This document shows positions 1 to 8,572 of a stretch of 45,110 bases of DNA, in pieces. This DNA is from Candidatus Omnitrophota bacterium (GTDB taxonomy: Bacteria; Omnitrophota; Gorgyraeia; Aquiviventales; Aquiviventaceae). Under the pieces are notes generated by a model, which had not been told where the DNA came from, made no database searches, and was given only the letters and a program-made list of their open reading frames with translations. The stretch spans positions 1 through 45,110 of the forward strand of contig JAHFGX010000006.1 in the NCBI GenBank assembly GCA_023247215.1, given 5' to 3'. The translations under genes were made by a program, and so were the position numbers. Numbering within the stretch: position 1 is the stretch's first letter; each line of letters starts with the position of its first letter.

Positions 1-2148
1 CTTCAGCTCCGGCTGCTTCGACACCGGGTCATAGGCCTCGATCGTCGCGCGGTTGACCACCGCCTCGCCCCATGAGCCGCCCCAGTGAAACGGCATGAAG
101 CAGGTGCCGCGCGTGATCCCGTCGGTCATCCGGCAGGCGGCGGTGGCCTGGCCGCGCCGGGAGACGACCCTCACCCGGTCCCCCTGAGCGATGCCAAGCG
201 GCGCGGCGTCGTCCGGATGGAGCTCCACGAACGAGGCGGGCGCCTTTTTCATCAGCACGGGGATCTTGCCGGTGCGGGTCATCGTGTGCCACTGGTCGCG
301 CACGCGGCCGGTGGTCAGCACCATGGGAAACTGCGCATCGGGAGGCTCCGCCGGCGGCTCCTGCTCATGGGCGAGAAACTTGGCCTTGCCGTCCGGATGG
401 GCGAAGCGGCCGTTGGTGTAGCGCCGCATCGTCGAGCGATGCGCCGAGGTCGGGCAGGGCCATTGGATCGAGCCCTGCTTCAGCCGCGCATAGGTGACGC
501 CGCGGATGTCCAGGTCCCGGCCGGCGGTCAGTTGCGTGTATTCCTCGTAGACCTCTTGCGCGTTTCGAAACGCCAACCGCTCGCCCACGCCGAACGCCTG
601 GGCGAAGCGGCAGAGAATCTCCCAATCCGGCAGCGCCTCGCCCGGCGGATTCACGACCTGCTCGAGATAGGAGATCGCCCGCTCCGAGTTGGTCACCGTG
701 CCGTCGCGCTCGGCCCACTGGGCGGCCGGCAGGACGATGTCCGCCATCTGCGTCGTCTCGGTGGGATGGTAGATGTCGTTGACGATGACCAGCTCCGCCT
801 TGGTCAGCGCCGCCTGGGCCAGCGCCAGGTTCGGCAGCGAGACCATCGGGTTCGTGCAGAGAATCCACACGCTCTTGACGCGCCCCTCGGCCAGCGCCTT
901 GAAGAGCTCGACGGCCGGCAGGCCGGGCTTCGGGGAGATGCGTCCTGCGGGCAGGCCCCACAGGGCCTCGGTCTCCCGGCGGTCCGCGTCGTTCGCGACG
1001 AGCCGGTGGCCTGGCAAGAGGTGCGACAAGCCTCCGGTCTCGCGGCCGCCCATCGCGTTGGGCTGTCCGGTGAGGGAAAACGGCCCGGCTCCAGGCCGGC
1101 CGATCTGGCCGGTGGCCAGATGGAGATTGATCACGCTGTTGTTCTTGGCGGTGCCGTGCGTGCTTTGGTTCAGGCCCATGGACCAGAAGCTCATGGCGGC
1201 CTGGGCCTTTCCGAACAGCCGGGCCGCGTCGCGGATCGAGTCGGCGGAAACGCCGCAGAGCTCCGCCGCGCGCTCCGGCGTATACCGCTCCGCGAGGACG
1301 GCGGCGGCGTCCCAGCCGGTGGTGCGCTGCTCGATGAAGCGTTGATCCAGCAGCCCGTCTTGGCGAAGGACGTGCAGCAGGGCGTTCAACAAGGCCACGT
1401 CGGTGCCGGGCTGGATGGGCAGATACACGTCCGCGATATCCGCCGTGCGGGTCTTGCGGGGATCCACGACGATCACCTTCACCCGCTGCGGCGCCGCCAG
1501 CTTGCGGCGGCGGATCCGCTCGAAAGTCACCGGGTGGCAGGCGGCGGTGTTGGTGCCGATCAGCAGGAAGCAGTCGGCGAGCTCGATGTCGGCGTAGCAG
1601 CCCGGCGGCGCATCCGCCCCCAGGGAGGTGACGTAGCCGGAGACCGCCGAGGCCATGCACAGCCGCGAGTTCGAGTCCACGTTGTTGGTGCCGAGCAACC
1701 CCTTGGCCAGCTTGTTGACCACGTAGTAGTCTTCGGTCAGCATTTGCCCGGACACGTAAAACGCCACCGCGTCCGGCCCATGGTCTTGGATGATCCGACG
1801 CCACTCGGTCGCAATCCGCTCGAACGCCTCCTCCCACGAGGTTCGCCGGAACTCGGCATCGCGAGTCGCCCGCGTCATGGGATGGCCCAGGCGATCCGGC
1901 GTGCGGACCATCTGGGGCAGCGTCGCTCCTTTACCGCAGAGCAGCCCGTAATTGGCCGGATGGTTCGGATCGCCGCGCACCTTGAGCACGCGGTTCTCCT
2001 TGCTCCCGGCCAAGACACCGCACCCCACGCCGCAGTACGGGCAGATGCTGCGCTTCCAGGTCAGCTTCAAGTCGGCGTCGGTGAGCGGGGTCTCGACAAT
2101 TTCCCCCGTCTCCTGGACGACCTGCATGACCACGCGCTCAACACTCAT
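1..2148 (-). CDS. nasA: Assimilatory nitrate reductase, molybdopterin catalytic subunit (3' end outside window)
   Basis: Reduces nitrate to nitrite in the cytoplasm. The reading frame is open for 716 codons and leaves the left edge without a stop, so the ORF track misses it. Near the N-terminus CPYCGVGC, followed by LLCGKG, supplies the four cysteines of a [4Fe-4S] cluster. SNSRLCMASAV carries the likely Mo-ligand cysteine. WSMGLNQSTHG and the C-terminal CFMPFHWGG and DPVSKQPELK segments are typical of the NasA/NarB branch of the DMSO-reductase family. The ATG lies 3 nt after the transporter stop. It is the last visible gene of the nitrate/molybdenum-cofactor operon. No nitrite reductase is visible and one may lie beyond the edge. 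Family call is firm; the C-terminal extent is unknown. Confidence 0.95.
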   Translation of the reverse strand, partial: MSVERVVMQVVQETGEIVETPLTDADLKLTWKRSICPYCGVGCGVLAGSKENRVLKVRGDPNHPANYGLLCGKGATLPQMVRTPDRLGHPMTRATRDAEFRRTSWEEAFERIATEWRRIIQDHGPDAVAFYVSGQMLTEDYYVVNKLAKGLLGTNNVDSNSRLCMASAVSGYVTSLGADAPPGCYADIELADCFLLIGTNTAACHPVTFERIRRRKLAAPQRVKVIVVDPRKTRTADIADVYLPIQPGTDVALLNALLHVLRQDGLLDQRFIEQRTTGWDAAAVLAERYTPERAAELCGVSADSIRDAARLFGKAQAAMSFWSMGLNQSTHGTAKNNSVINLHLATGQIGRPGAGPFSLTGQPNAMGGRETGGLSHLLPGHRLVANDADRRETEALWGLPAGRISPKPGLPAVELFKALAEGRVKSVWILCTNPMVSLPNLALAQAALTKAELVIVNDIYHPTETTQMADIVLPAAQWAERDGTVTNSERAISYLEQVVNPPGEALPDWEILCRFAQAFGVGERLAFRNAQEVYEEYTQLTAGRDLDIRGVTYARLKQGSIQWPCPTSAHRSTMRRYTNGRFAHPDGKAKFLAHEQEPPAEPPDAQFPMVLTTGRVRDQWHTMTRTGKIPVLMKKAPASFVELHPDDAAPLGIAQGDRVRVVSRRGQATAACRMTDGITRGTCFMPFHWGGSWGEAVVNRATIEAYDPVSKQPELK

Positions 2149-2151
2149 GGC

Positions 2152-3387
2152 TTACTCTTTTTGGGCCGCCAGTTGGGACGGCATCCGCAGCGCCTCGATG
2201 GTTTGGCTCAGCCACGAGCCGTGCCAACCCCGCTGGACCGCGCGCAGCAGCGTCAGACACCCGAGCCCGACCACGCCGAAGCAGAAGAACCCCACCCCGT
2301 AGGATCCCGTCGCGTCTTTCACCACCCCAAGGAACGACGGCAACAGGAATCCTCCCAGCCCGCCCGCGGCTCCGACGACGCCCGTGGCCACGCCGATCTG
2401 GTCGCGGAAGCGCTGGGGAACGAGTTGAAACACCGACCCGTTGCCCATCCCCAGGATGGCCATGACGAGGAACAACAGCGTCGTCACCAACCAGAGCGGC
2501 GGCAGCGCGCCGATCGCCATGAGGCCGAGCGAGGCGCAGAGGAACAAGGCCGTCAGCATCCGTGTGCCGCCGAAGCGGTCGGCCAGATACCCACCGAAGG
2601 GCCGAAGGAAGCTGCCGGCGAAGACGCATAAGGCCGTGAAGTTGCCGGCCATCACCTTCGACAGGCCGTATTGGTCGTGGAAGAAAATGACCAGGAGACT
2701 GGCCAGACCCACGAAGCCGCCGAACGTAAAACTGTAGAACAGGCAAAACCAGAGCGTGTCGTGTTCCCTGCACAGGCCCAGGTAGCTCCGGAGCGGCTTC
2801 GGGGCAGGCTGAGAGGGGCTGTCCTTGGCTAACACAATGAAGGTCATCAGCGTCAGGACGACCGGGATCATGGCCAACCCGAAGACGTTGTGCCAGCCGA
2901 TCGCCTCAGCCAAGCGTGGGGCGAGCAGCGCGGCCAAGACGGTGCCGCTGTTGCCGGCCCCGGCGATGCCCATGGCCAACCCCTGGTGGCGCGGCGGATA
3001 CCACCGGCTGGCCAGCGGCAGGGCCACGGCGAAGCTCCCGCCCGCGATGCCCAGCAACAGGCCAAATGCGATGATCTCATGCAGCGTCCGGCCAAAGAGC
3101 CACGCCCACACCAAGGGGATGAGGACCAACAGTTGGCCCAGGGTGCCGGTCCGCTTCGGGCCGATCCGATCGACAAGAATCCCCAGCGGGATTCTCACGA
3201 GCGAGCCGCCGAGGATCGGGATGGCCACCAGCAAGCCCTTTTGGCTCGCGGTCAACCCGAAGTCGCCGGCGATGTGCACGCCCAGCACGCCGATCAGCAC
3301 CCACACCATGAAGCTGATGTCAAAGTACAAGAACGCCGAGAACAGCGTCGGCGGGTGCCCGCTCTTCGCAAAATCCTTCAATCGCAT
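2152..3387 (-). CDS. narK: MFS nitrate/nitrite transporter, NarK/NrtP (NNP) family
   Basis: An inner-membrane permease of 411 residues, the usual size, with about 12 hydrophobic segments. The NNP signatures are visible: a Gly-rich AGAGNSGT segment near residue 140 and a second GAAGGLGGFLLP near residue 345. An MFS-type loop LVDRIGPKRT follows TM2. It most likely imports nitrate for the reductase encoded 3 nt downstream. The start overlaps the upstream P-II gene by 10 nt, implying translational coupling. Direction (import, or nitrate/nitrite antiport) cannot be read from sequence; the assimilatory partner favours import. Confidence 0.93.
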   Translation of the reverse strand: MRLKDFAKSGHPPTLFSAFLYFDISFMVWVLIGVLGVHIAGDFGLTASQKGLLVAIPILGGSLVRIPLGILVDRIGPKRTGTLGQLLVLIPLVWAWLFGRTLHEIIAFGLLLGIAGGSFAVALPLASRWYPPRHQGLAMGIAGAGNSGTVLAALLAPRLAEAIGWHNVFGLAMIPVVLTLMTFIVLAKDSPSQPAPKPLRSYLGLCREHDTLWFCLFYSFTFGGFVGLASLLVIFFHDQYGLSKVMAGNFTALCVFAGSFLRPFGGYLADRFGGTRMLTALFLCASLGLMAIGALPPLWLVTTLLFLVMAILGMGNGSVFQLVPQRFRDQIGVATGVVGAAGGLGGFLLPSFLGVVKDATGSYGVGFFCFGVVGLGCLTLLRAVQRGWHGSWLSQTIEALRMPSQLAAQKE

Positions 3388-3692
3388 TTGCCCGTCCGGA
3401 TCGTGTACGCCGCTTTCACGTCGCTCAGAAAGATCCGGCCATCGCCCGGATGGCCGGTCCTGGCGGCGGTCATGATCGCCTCGACGGCGGTCGGCGCTTC
3501 GTCATCCTCGACGACCACCATCAGGCAGAGCTTCGAGAGCTCCCCATAGACCGTCCCGCCCATCTGAATGCCCCGTTGCCGGCCGCGTCCAAGGACATCC
3601 CATTTGGTGAGGGCCGAGAGGCCGGCCGCCTCCAACCCGTGGATGACTTCGGTTTCCTTTTCCGGCCGGATCACCGCTTTGATGAGCTTCAT
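3378..3692 (-). CDS. P-II family protein, NifI1-like (copy A)
   Basis: A 104-residue GlnB-fold protein. It opens with MKLIKAVIRPEK and ends with the ATP/2-oxoglutarate-site block TGHPGDGRIFLSDV and a C-terminal AYTIRTG. The T-loop is short and lacks the Tyr51 uridylylation context of GlnB/GlnK. The segment KWDVLGRGRQRGIQMGG is the NifI1 pattern. In methanogens and some anaerobic bacteria NifI1/NifI2 pairs bind and inhibit nitrogenase according to 2-oxoglutarate. Here the gene sits between a NifI2-like gene (4-nt overlap) and a nitrate transporter (10-nt overlap). The target is probably the transporter, the reductase or the operon regulator, but that is inference. Confidence 0.85.
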   Translation of the reverse strand: MKLIKAVIRPEKETEVIHGLEAAGLSALTKWDVLGRGRQRGIQMGGTVYGELSKLCLMVVVEDDEAPTAVEAIMTAARTGHPGDGRIFLSDVKAAYTIRTGKCD

Positions 3693-4042
3693 GTTGCGAC
3701 GACCTCCGTGACTTCCACCGGCGGCTCACGTTCCCCCGTGGACACCCGATAGGCCTCGGCGACCTCGACGACGAAGATCTTTCCGTCGCCGAACTCGCCG
3801 GTTTGGTTCGCGCGGATGATCGCTTCGATGGTCTCCCGCGCCCGATCGTCCTCCACGACCACCGTAAAGAGCAGCTTCGGCAAGAACGACACGCCGTGCT
3901 GCGCCTGCTCGCCGCGAAGCCCGCGTTGCCGGCCGCGTCCCAGCACCGGGAACACGGAATAGCCGGGGCACCCGACGCGGGCAAGCTCCTCTTTCGTGGC
4001 CCGGGCGCGGTTGCGTCGGACGACGGCCAGGAGCTCAACCAT
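3689..4042 (-). CDS. P-II family protein, NifI2-like (copy A)
   Basis: A 117-residue P-II homologue. Features typical of NifI2 are ATKEELARVGCPG, VLGRGRQRGLRG, SFLPKLLFTVVVEDD and the block NQTGEFGDGKIFVVEV before RVSTGE. The Asn-Gln/Arg-Thr-Gly motif distinguishes NifI2 from NifI1. It overlaps the downstream NifI1-like gene by 4 nt (ATGA), so the pair is made together and could form a mixed complex. The order NifI2 then NifI1 is the reverse of classical nif operons. No nif structural gene is in the window. It overlaps the upstream permease gene by 8 nt. Confidence 0.82.
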   Translation of the reverse strand: MVELLAVVRRNRARATKEELARVGCPGYSVFPVLGRGRQRGLRGEQAQHGVSFLPKLLFTVVVEDDRARETIEAIIRANQTGEFGDGKIFVVEVAEAYRVSTGEREPPVEVTEVVAT

Positions 4043-4772
4043 GGGCCACGAGCAGTTTGCCGGAGGCGATGACCAAGACGACGGCCAGCAGCCGACGCAG
4101 CCACAGGCCGGAACAATAGCGCGCCCCGAACCGGGCGCCGACGAGTCCGCCGGCGAAAGCGGTGACGACCAGCGGGAAGAGCGGCCCGACCTGGAGCCGC
4201 CCCGCGAGCAGGCGCCCGGCCAATCCCGCGAGCGAGTTGACGACGATAAACGCGGCGGAGATGGCCGCGGTCCGTTTCACGTCCGCCCAGCGCAGCAGCA
4301 CCATCAGCGGGCTGAGAAAAATCCCGCCACCCACGCCGACGATCCCTGAAATGAGTCCGAGGGCGCCGCCGACAGGGAGCGCGACGGCCAGGGCCGGCGC
4401 CTGAGCACGCGCCCCGTCTTGCGCGGATGGCAGGCACAGGCGCGCGGCTGCGACGAGCAGACAGCCGGCCAGCAGCCATCGGTACGTCTGCGCGGAGACC
4501 GGCAGCCACCCGCCGACCACGGCCGCCGGAACGGACGAGGCCGCGAACGGCCACAGCAGCCGCCACGAGCCGTGGCCGGCGCGCCAAAACGTCATCCACG
4601 CGGTGCCGGCGACGACCAGGTTCAAGAGCAGGGCACTGGCGCTCATCGCGGTCAAGGCATAGCCGCCAACCAGCGACATCGCGGCCAGATAGCCCGACGC
4701 TCCGCCGTGGCCGACCGAGGCGTAGAGCATCGCCATGAGGAAAATTAGGACAAGGAGGGTAAGGAACGGCAT
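4035..4772 (-). CDS. TauE/SafE (TSUP) family membrane permease
   Basis: A 245-residue, strongly hydrophobic protein with about eight membrane segments. It shows the duplicated motifs of the TSUP family: an N-terminal ASVGHGGASGYLA and an internal GLISGIVGVGGGIFLSPL. The family exports or imports sulfite, sulfoacetate, taurine-derived ions and other small anions. Its position between mog and the P-II pair suggests an anion relevant to nitrate use, such as nitrite, molybdate or sulfite, but the substrate cannot be deduced. The start lies 28 nt inside mog and the end overlaps the NifI2-like gene by 8 nt, so it belongs to the operon. Confidence 0.85.
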   Translation of the reverse strand: MPFLTLLVLIFLMAMLYASVGHGGASGYLAAMSLVGGYALTAMSASALLLNLVVAGTAWMTFWRAGHGSWRLLWPFAASSVPAAVVGGWLPVSAQTYRWLLAGCLLVAAARLCLPSAQDGARAQAPALAVALPVGGALGLISGIVGVGGGIFLSPLMVLLRWADVKRTAAISAAFIVVNSLAGLAGRLLAGRLQVGPLFPLVVTAFAGGLVGARFGARYCSGLWLRRLLAVVLVIASGKLLVAHG

Positions 4773-5266
4773 GCGTGCTCCGATTCCGCATACGGGTTTT
4801 CATCGCGCAGCAACTTCACCGCGTGCCCGAGCACGGGGCGCACCACCGCGAAACATTCCCGGGCCGCCTTCGGGCTCCCGGGGACATTGATGATGAGCGT
4901 CTGCCCGCGCACGCCGACGACGCCGCGCGAGAGCATGGCAAACGGCGTCTGCTTCAGGCTCTCCTGCCGGATCGCTTCCTCCATGCCGGGCAGCCGCTTC
5001 TCGATGACGGACGCCGTCGCTTCCGGGGTCACGTCACGGGGAGAGAGGCCGGTCCCGCCGGTGGTGAACACGACCTCGCACCGCGCCTGATCAGCCAGCC
5101 GGATGAGGGCGGGCGCGATCATCGCCGGATCGTCCGGGACGACGATCATCTCCACCACCTCGGCCCCCGCCTCTTCCAACAACTGTTTCAGGACAGGCCC
5201 GCTCCCATCCGGCCGTTCGCCGCGGAAGGAGCGGTCGCTCACCGTGATCACGGCCGCGCGCATCAT
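4745..5266 (-). CDS. mog: Molybdopterin adenylyltransferase, MogA/MoaB family
   Basis: A 173-residue protein that adenylylates molybdopterin before molybdate insertion by MoeA. It begins AAVITVSDRSFRGE and carries the family signature TTGGTGLSPRDVTPEA around residues 68-84. A second conserved stretch, LIINVPGSPKA, lies near residue 125. MoaB and MogA are not separable by eye, hence the family-level call. The start overlaps the moaC stop by 4 nt. The C-terminus runs 28 nt into the TauE/SafE gene. Confidence 0.9.
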   Translation of the reverse strand: MMRAAVITVSDRSFRGERPDGSGPVLKQLLEEAGAEVVEMIVVPDDPAMIAPALIRLADQARCEVVFTTGGTGLSPRDVTPEATASVIEKRLPGMEEAIRQESLKQTPFAMLSRGVVGVRGQTLIINVPGSPKAARECFAVVRPVLGHAVKLLRDENPYAESEHACRSLPSLS

Positions 5267-5742
5267 TCGCTCCGCTGAAACGCCTGCGTCCCGCCGGTCT
5301 TACTGACCAGCTGCAGGTCGGTGATCGTGGCCGCCGGGTCCACCGCCTTGACCATGTCGTACAGCGCCAGCGAGGCCACCGCTGCCGCCACAAACGCCTC
5401 CAGCTCCACGCCGGTCTTGGCCGTCGCGCGCGTCTGCGCGGTCAGCCGGACGGTATGCGTGGCCGCCTCCGGCGTGAAGGTGATCTCCAGATGCTCCAGC
5501 GGCAACCCATGGCAGAGCGGGATCAGCTCAGCCGTCCGCTTGGCCGCCTGGATGCCGGCGAGCTTCGCCACGGTGTAGGCATCGCCTTTGCGCAACCCTT
5601 GCCGCTCGAGCGCCGCAAAGGCCTCCGGCGACAACCGCACGACGCTCTGGACCACCGCCTGCCGGCGGGACACCCGTTTGGCCCCCACATCCACCATCCG
5701 CGCGCGGCCGTGACGATCAAGATGTGACAGCGATGTCTGCAT
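5263..5742 (-). CDS. moaC: Cyclic pyranopterin monophosphate synthase MoaC
   Basis: Converts the MoaA product 3',8-cyclo-7,8-dihydro-GTP to cyclic pyranopterin monophosphate. The 159-residue protein starts at MQTSLSHLDRHGRARMVDVG; the longer ORF-track start has no homology. Catalytic-site segments are AGIQAAKRTAELIPLCHGLPL and the C-terminal KTGVELEAFVAAAVASLALYDMVK. It overlaps mobA by 26 nt upstream and mog by 4 nt downstream. No moaA is present in the window, so the preceding enzyme must be encoded elsewhere. Confidence 0.95.
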   Translation of the reverse strand: MQTSLSHLDRHGRARMVDVGAKRVSRRQAVVQSVVRLSPEAFAALERQGLRKGDAYTVAKLAGIQAAKRTAELIPLCHGLPLEHLEITFTPEAATHTVRLTAQTRATAKTGVELEAFVAAAVASLALYDMVKAVDPAATITDLQLVSKTGGTQAFQRSE

Positions 5743-6325
5743 GGAGTTGCGCCTGGTCCGCCGGAGTGTTGACGTTCGTAAAGCCGCGCCGAAGCTCAGG
5801 GTCATGGATGGGCACCAGCCGCGCGCGCGGCCGGTCCAGCAGCGCCTGCACCGCCCATGCGCCCTCGTCCAACAGCCGTCCCACATCCCGGCAGGCGGCC
5901 CGGCGACAGATCAGCGGAAACGGCTCGATGCGGCGGTCCGGCGTGGAGCTGGCCACCACGTCGGTACGCGCATCGCAGGCCTGCCGCAACCGCGCCAGCA
6001 CGCGCGGATCCACCCAGGGCATGTCGCAGGGCACAAAGACGTTCAGGTCGGTGCCGGTGTGCATCAGCCCGGTGTAGAGGCCCATCAACGGGCCGCGGTC
6101 CGGCACGAGATCCGTCAAGACGGCGTGGACTGACGGAGGTCCATACACGGCTCGAAGGCGGGCGGCGTTGTGCGCGTTGCCGATCATCACCAGCCGGCCC
6201 ACGCTCGGCCGCAGCCGCTCGATGACGAGCTCGACCAGGGGACGGTCCCCGACCGGCATGAAGGCCTTATCCGACCCCATCCGCGTTGATCGCCCGCCGG
6301 CCAGGACATAGCCGGTCACCATCAC
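5717..6325 (-). CDS. mobA: Molybdenum cofactor guanylyltransferase MobA
   Basis: A 202-residue nucleotidyltransferase that attaches GMP to Mo-molybdopterin, giving the MGD form used by nitrate reductases of the NasA type. The N-terminal GYVLAGGRSTRMGSDKA is the GTP-binding signature. DRGPLMGLYTGL and FVPCDMPWVDP are the expected Mg/GTP-binding segments. The C-terminal TNVNTPADQ is family-typical. Start overlaps moeA by 4 nt (ATGA). Presence of mobA fits the bis-MGD reductase at the end of the operon. Confidence 0.94.
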   Translation of the reverse strand: MMVTGYVLAGGRSTRMGSDKAFMPVGDRPLVELVIERLRPSVGRLVMIGNAHNAARLRAVYGPPSVHAVLTDLVPDRGPLMGLYTGLMHTGTDLNVFVPCDMPWVDPRVLARLRQACDARTDVVASSTPDRRIEPFPLICRRAACRDVGRLLDEGAWAVQALLDRPRARLVPIHDPELRRGFTNVNTPADQAQLHADIAVTS

Positions 6326-7542
6326 CTCGATTCCTCCTTGACCAACACCGGCGTTCCCGCAGGCCAGGGCCCCGCCTCAGCCGTGACCCGAATCCATCCA
6401 TCAGCCTCGACGAGGCTCCGGAGGCGATGCGAGGCCTGGCCGGTCAGCGGCTCGGCCACCCGCTGCCGGCGGGCGTCGCATCGGACGCGGACGAAGTGGG
6501 TGCGCCGCGTGGGTGAGAGGTGCAGGTCGCTGGCGAGCGCGGCCGGCACGGCGTACGGATCCTCCCACGCGCGCCCCATCAACCGATACAACGCCGGCTT
6601 GACGAACTCTTCAAAGGTGACGAAGACCGACACCGGGTTGCCCGGCAGGCCAAACAGGCAGGTCCGGCCGCGCCGGCCGAACCACAGCGGCATGCCGGGT
6701 TTGATGTTCACTTGCCAGAAGACCTCCCGCACGCCGCAGCGGCGGGCCGCGGCCCGAACGAAGTCCTTGTCGCCCACCGACACGCCGCCGGCCACGAGTA
6801 GCACGTCATGCCGAAGCCCCCAGCTGATCTTCTCAACGAGCGAGCGCATCTCATCGCGCGCCACGCCAAGGCGGATGACGCGCGCGCCCGCCTGACGGAC
6901 CAACGCCTCCAACAGGATACCGTTGCTGTCATAGATCCGGCCGGGCTTCAGGCGGCGTCCCGCCGGCTGCAACTCATCGCCGGTCGTCAGGATGGCGACC
7001 GCCGGCGGCCGATACACGCGAACCGTCGCGTGGCCGAGCGCCGCCAACAGCGCGATCTCGTGGGGACGCAGCCGTGTGCCGGCGTCCAGCGCCTGGTCCC
7101 CGCGCCGCAGGTCCTCGCCGCGCCGCCGGATGTTGCGTCCCGCCTCCGGCCAGTTGGCGAAGATGATCCGCCCGCCATGTCGTTGCACCTGTTCCTGCAT
7201 GAGCACGCAATCCGCGCCGCGCGGCACCACCGCCCCCGTCAAAATCCGCACCGCTTCGCCAGCCTGCACGGACCGGCGGTAGGGCGACCCGGCGCTGGCG
7301 CATCCGACGACCGGCAGCGCAACAGGGCCCCCGTTGTGCGGCGGGTGACCGTCCCCATCGGGCCGGCGCACCGCATAACCGTCCACGGCCGCCTGATCGA
7401 ACGGCGGCAGATCCAACGGCGAGGTCACCCCCTTCGACAGGACGCAGCCCAACGCGTCCGCGAGCGGGACCAGCGCCGATCGAGGCGCGGGAGCGGCCTC
7501 GAGGATGCGCTGCAGGGCGTCCTCATACGTGAGCATGTTCAC
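6322..7542 (-). CDS. moeA: Molybdopterin molybdenumtransferase MoeA
   Basis: Inserts molybdate into adenylylated molybdopterin. The 406-residue protein has the full domain set. An N-terminal helical region has LPPFDQAAVDGYAVR. The MoCF-biosynthesis domain has TTGDEL, GRIYDSNG and LLVAGGVSVGDKDFV around residues 180-260. The C-terminal domain has MPLWFGRRGRTCLFGLPGNPVS. It starts 20 nt inside moaE and ends in a 4-nt overlap with mobA. Only one MoeA paralogue is visible. Confidence 0.95.
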   Translation of the reverse strand: MNMLTYEDALQRILEAAPAPRSALVPLADALGCVLSKGVTSPLDLPPFDQAAVDGYAVRRPDGDGHPPHNGGPVALPVVGCASAGSPYRRSVQAGEAVRILTGAVVPRGADCVLMQEQVQRHGGRIIFANWPEAGRNIRRRGEDLRRGDQALDAGTRLRPHEIALLAALGHATVRVYRPPAVAILTTGDELQPAGRRLKPGRIYDSNGILLEALVRQAGARVIRLGVARDEMRSLVEKISWGLRHDVLLVAGGVSVGDKDFVRAAARRCGVREVFWQVNIKPGMPLWFGRRGRTCLFGLPGNPVSVFVTFEEFVKPALYRLMGRAWEDPYAVPAALASDLHLSPTRRTHFVRVRCDARRQRVAEPLTGQASHRLRSLVEADGWIRVTAEAGPWPAGTPVLVKEESR

Positions 7543-7975
7543 CTCCCTCTTCCTCGACCCATCGGGAGGTGCCGTCGTCGTAGAGCTCCCGCTTCCAGAT
7601 CGGCACCTGGTGTTTCACCTGCTCGATGAGAAAGGTTGAGGCGGCGTACGCCGCCTGCCGGTGCCCCGCCGCCGTGAGAATGAGCACGCTGATCTGGCCC
7701 GCCTCGACGAGGCCCAGGCGATGCAGCATCTGCAGATGAGTCAGCGCCCAACGGGCGCGGGCTTCACTCGCCAGCCGCTCAAGCTGCGCGTCGGCCATCT
7801 CGGGGTACGCCGCATAGTCAATGGCGCGCACCCGCCGGGGGCCATGCTGATCGCCCCGGACGATTCCCCGGAAGGTCACCAGCGCCCCCGCCGGTTGTCG
7901 GGCGACCTCGCGCTCCAGGCGGGCCAACCGGTTCCAAGGAATCGGTTGCCTCGTGAAATAGCGCATCGCCGTCAT
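7523..7975 (-). CDS. moaE: Molybdopterin synthase catalytic subunit MoaE
   Basis: Transfers sulfur from MoaD thiocarboxylate to cyclic pyranopterin monophosphate. The 150-residue protein has GALVTFRGIVRGDQHGPRRV near the N-terminus and HRLGLVEAGQISVLI in the middle. The active-site stretch IEQVKHQVPIWKRELYDDG carries the conserved lysines near residues 119-127. It overlaps moaD by 4 nt (ATGA), typical of these partner subunits. Confidence 0.95.
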   Translation of the reverse strand: MTAMRYFTRQPIPWNRLARLEREVARQPAGALVTFRGIVRGDQHGPRRVRAIDYAAYPEMADAQLERLASEARARWALTHLQMLHRLGLVEAGQISVLILTAAGHRQAAYAASTFLIEQVKHQVPIWKRELYDDGTSRWVEEEGGEHAHV

Positions 7976-8217
7976 CCGCCGCTCACCGGCGGGAGGAGCC
8001 CGACCTCATCGCCGTCGTGCAGCCCGTGGTCCCAGGGTTGGTAGTCATGGTTGACCGCCAGGCGGGTCACCGTCCAGCACCGTTCCAACTGCGGATAGCG
8101 CGCCGTCAGCGTGGTTTGCAGATCGCTCCCCCGCGCTCCCTGTCCGAGGGTGAGCCGGCATTCCTCGAGGCCGACGGCATCCTGCAGCCACGAAAAAAAA
8201 CGCACCCGCACCCTCAT
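7972..8217 (-). CDS. moaD: Molybdopterin synthase sulfur carrier subunit MoaD
   Basis: An 81-residue ubiquitin-like protein starting MRVRVRFFSWLQDAVG and ending in the Gly-Gly (PPVSGG) needed for thiocarboxylation. The ORF track starts 60 codons too early inside the P-II gene. The ATG at 8217 has a GGAAG ribosome site just upstream and gives the normal length. It lies 13 nt after the NifI1-like gene and overlaps moaE by 4 nt. Confidence 0.93.
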   Translation of the reverse strand: MRVRVRFFSWLQDAVGLEECRLTLGQGARGSDLQTTLTARYPQLERCWTVTRLAVNHDYQPWDHGLHDGDEVGLLPPVSGG

Positions 8218-8230
8218 CTTCCAAGACCCC

Positions 8231-8572
8231 TCACGCGGTGTGACATGCCGGGGCCTCCACCGTCCGGTGTCCCGTCCGGATGGTATAGGCGGCCTCGACC
8301 GAACTGATGAAAATCTTGCCATCGCCATGCTGGCCGGTCTTCGCGCCGGCTTCGATCGCGGCGACCGCGGCGTCCACGTGCGCATCCTCGACGACAATCA
8401 GGAGCTGGACTTTGGGAAGCTCATCGTAGAGCGTCGCGCCGACTTGGACGCCGCGCTGCTGGCCGCGTCCCAGCACGTCCATCTTGGTCAGCGACACCAC
8501 CCCCGCGTTTTCCAGCGCCGCGACCACCTGCTCCTCCCGCTCCGGGCGCACCATCGCGCGAATCAGTTTCAT
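8231..8572 (-). CDS. P-II family protein, NifI1-like (copy B)
   Basis: A 113-residue P-II homologue close to copy A. It has MKLIRAMVRPERE, KMDVLGRGQQRGVQVG, a T-loop ending YDELPK, TGQHGDGKIFISSV and AYTIRTG. As in copy A there is no GlnB-type uridylylation Tyr context. A short His/Cys-containing tail (PACHTA) is unusual. It overlaps the upstream NifI2-like gene by 4 nt and precedes moaD by 13 nt. The operon therefore starts and continues with matched P-II pairs flanking the Moco genes. Confidence 0.84.
   Translation of the reverse strand: MKLIRAMVRPEREEQVVAALENAGVVSLTKMDVLGRGQQRGVQVGATLYDELPKVQLLIVVEDAHVDAAVAAIEAGAKTGQHGDGKIFISSVEAAYTIRTGHRTVEAPACHTA

Noticed and set aside
365-1837. 490-residue minus-strand ORF
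   Set aside because: Out of frame with the real nasA reading frame, which is open from 2148 to the window edge and carries the cofactor motifs.
85-2631. 848-residue plus-strand ORF
   Set aside because: Antisense shadow of nasA and narK; low-complexity His/Arg/Gly composition, while the minus frame matches known families throughout.
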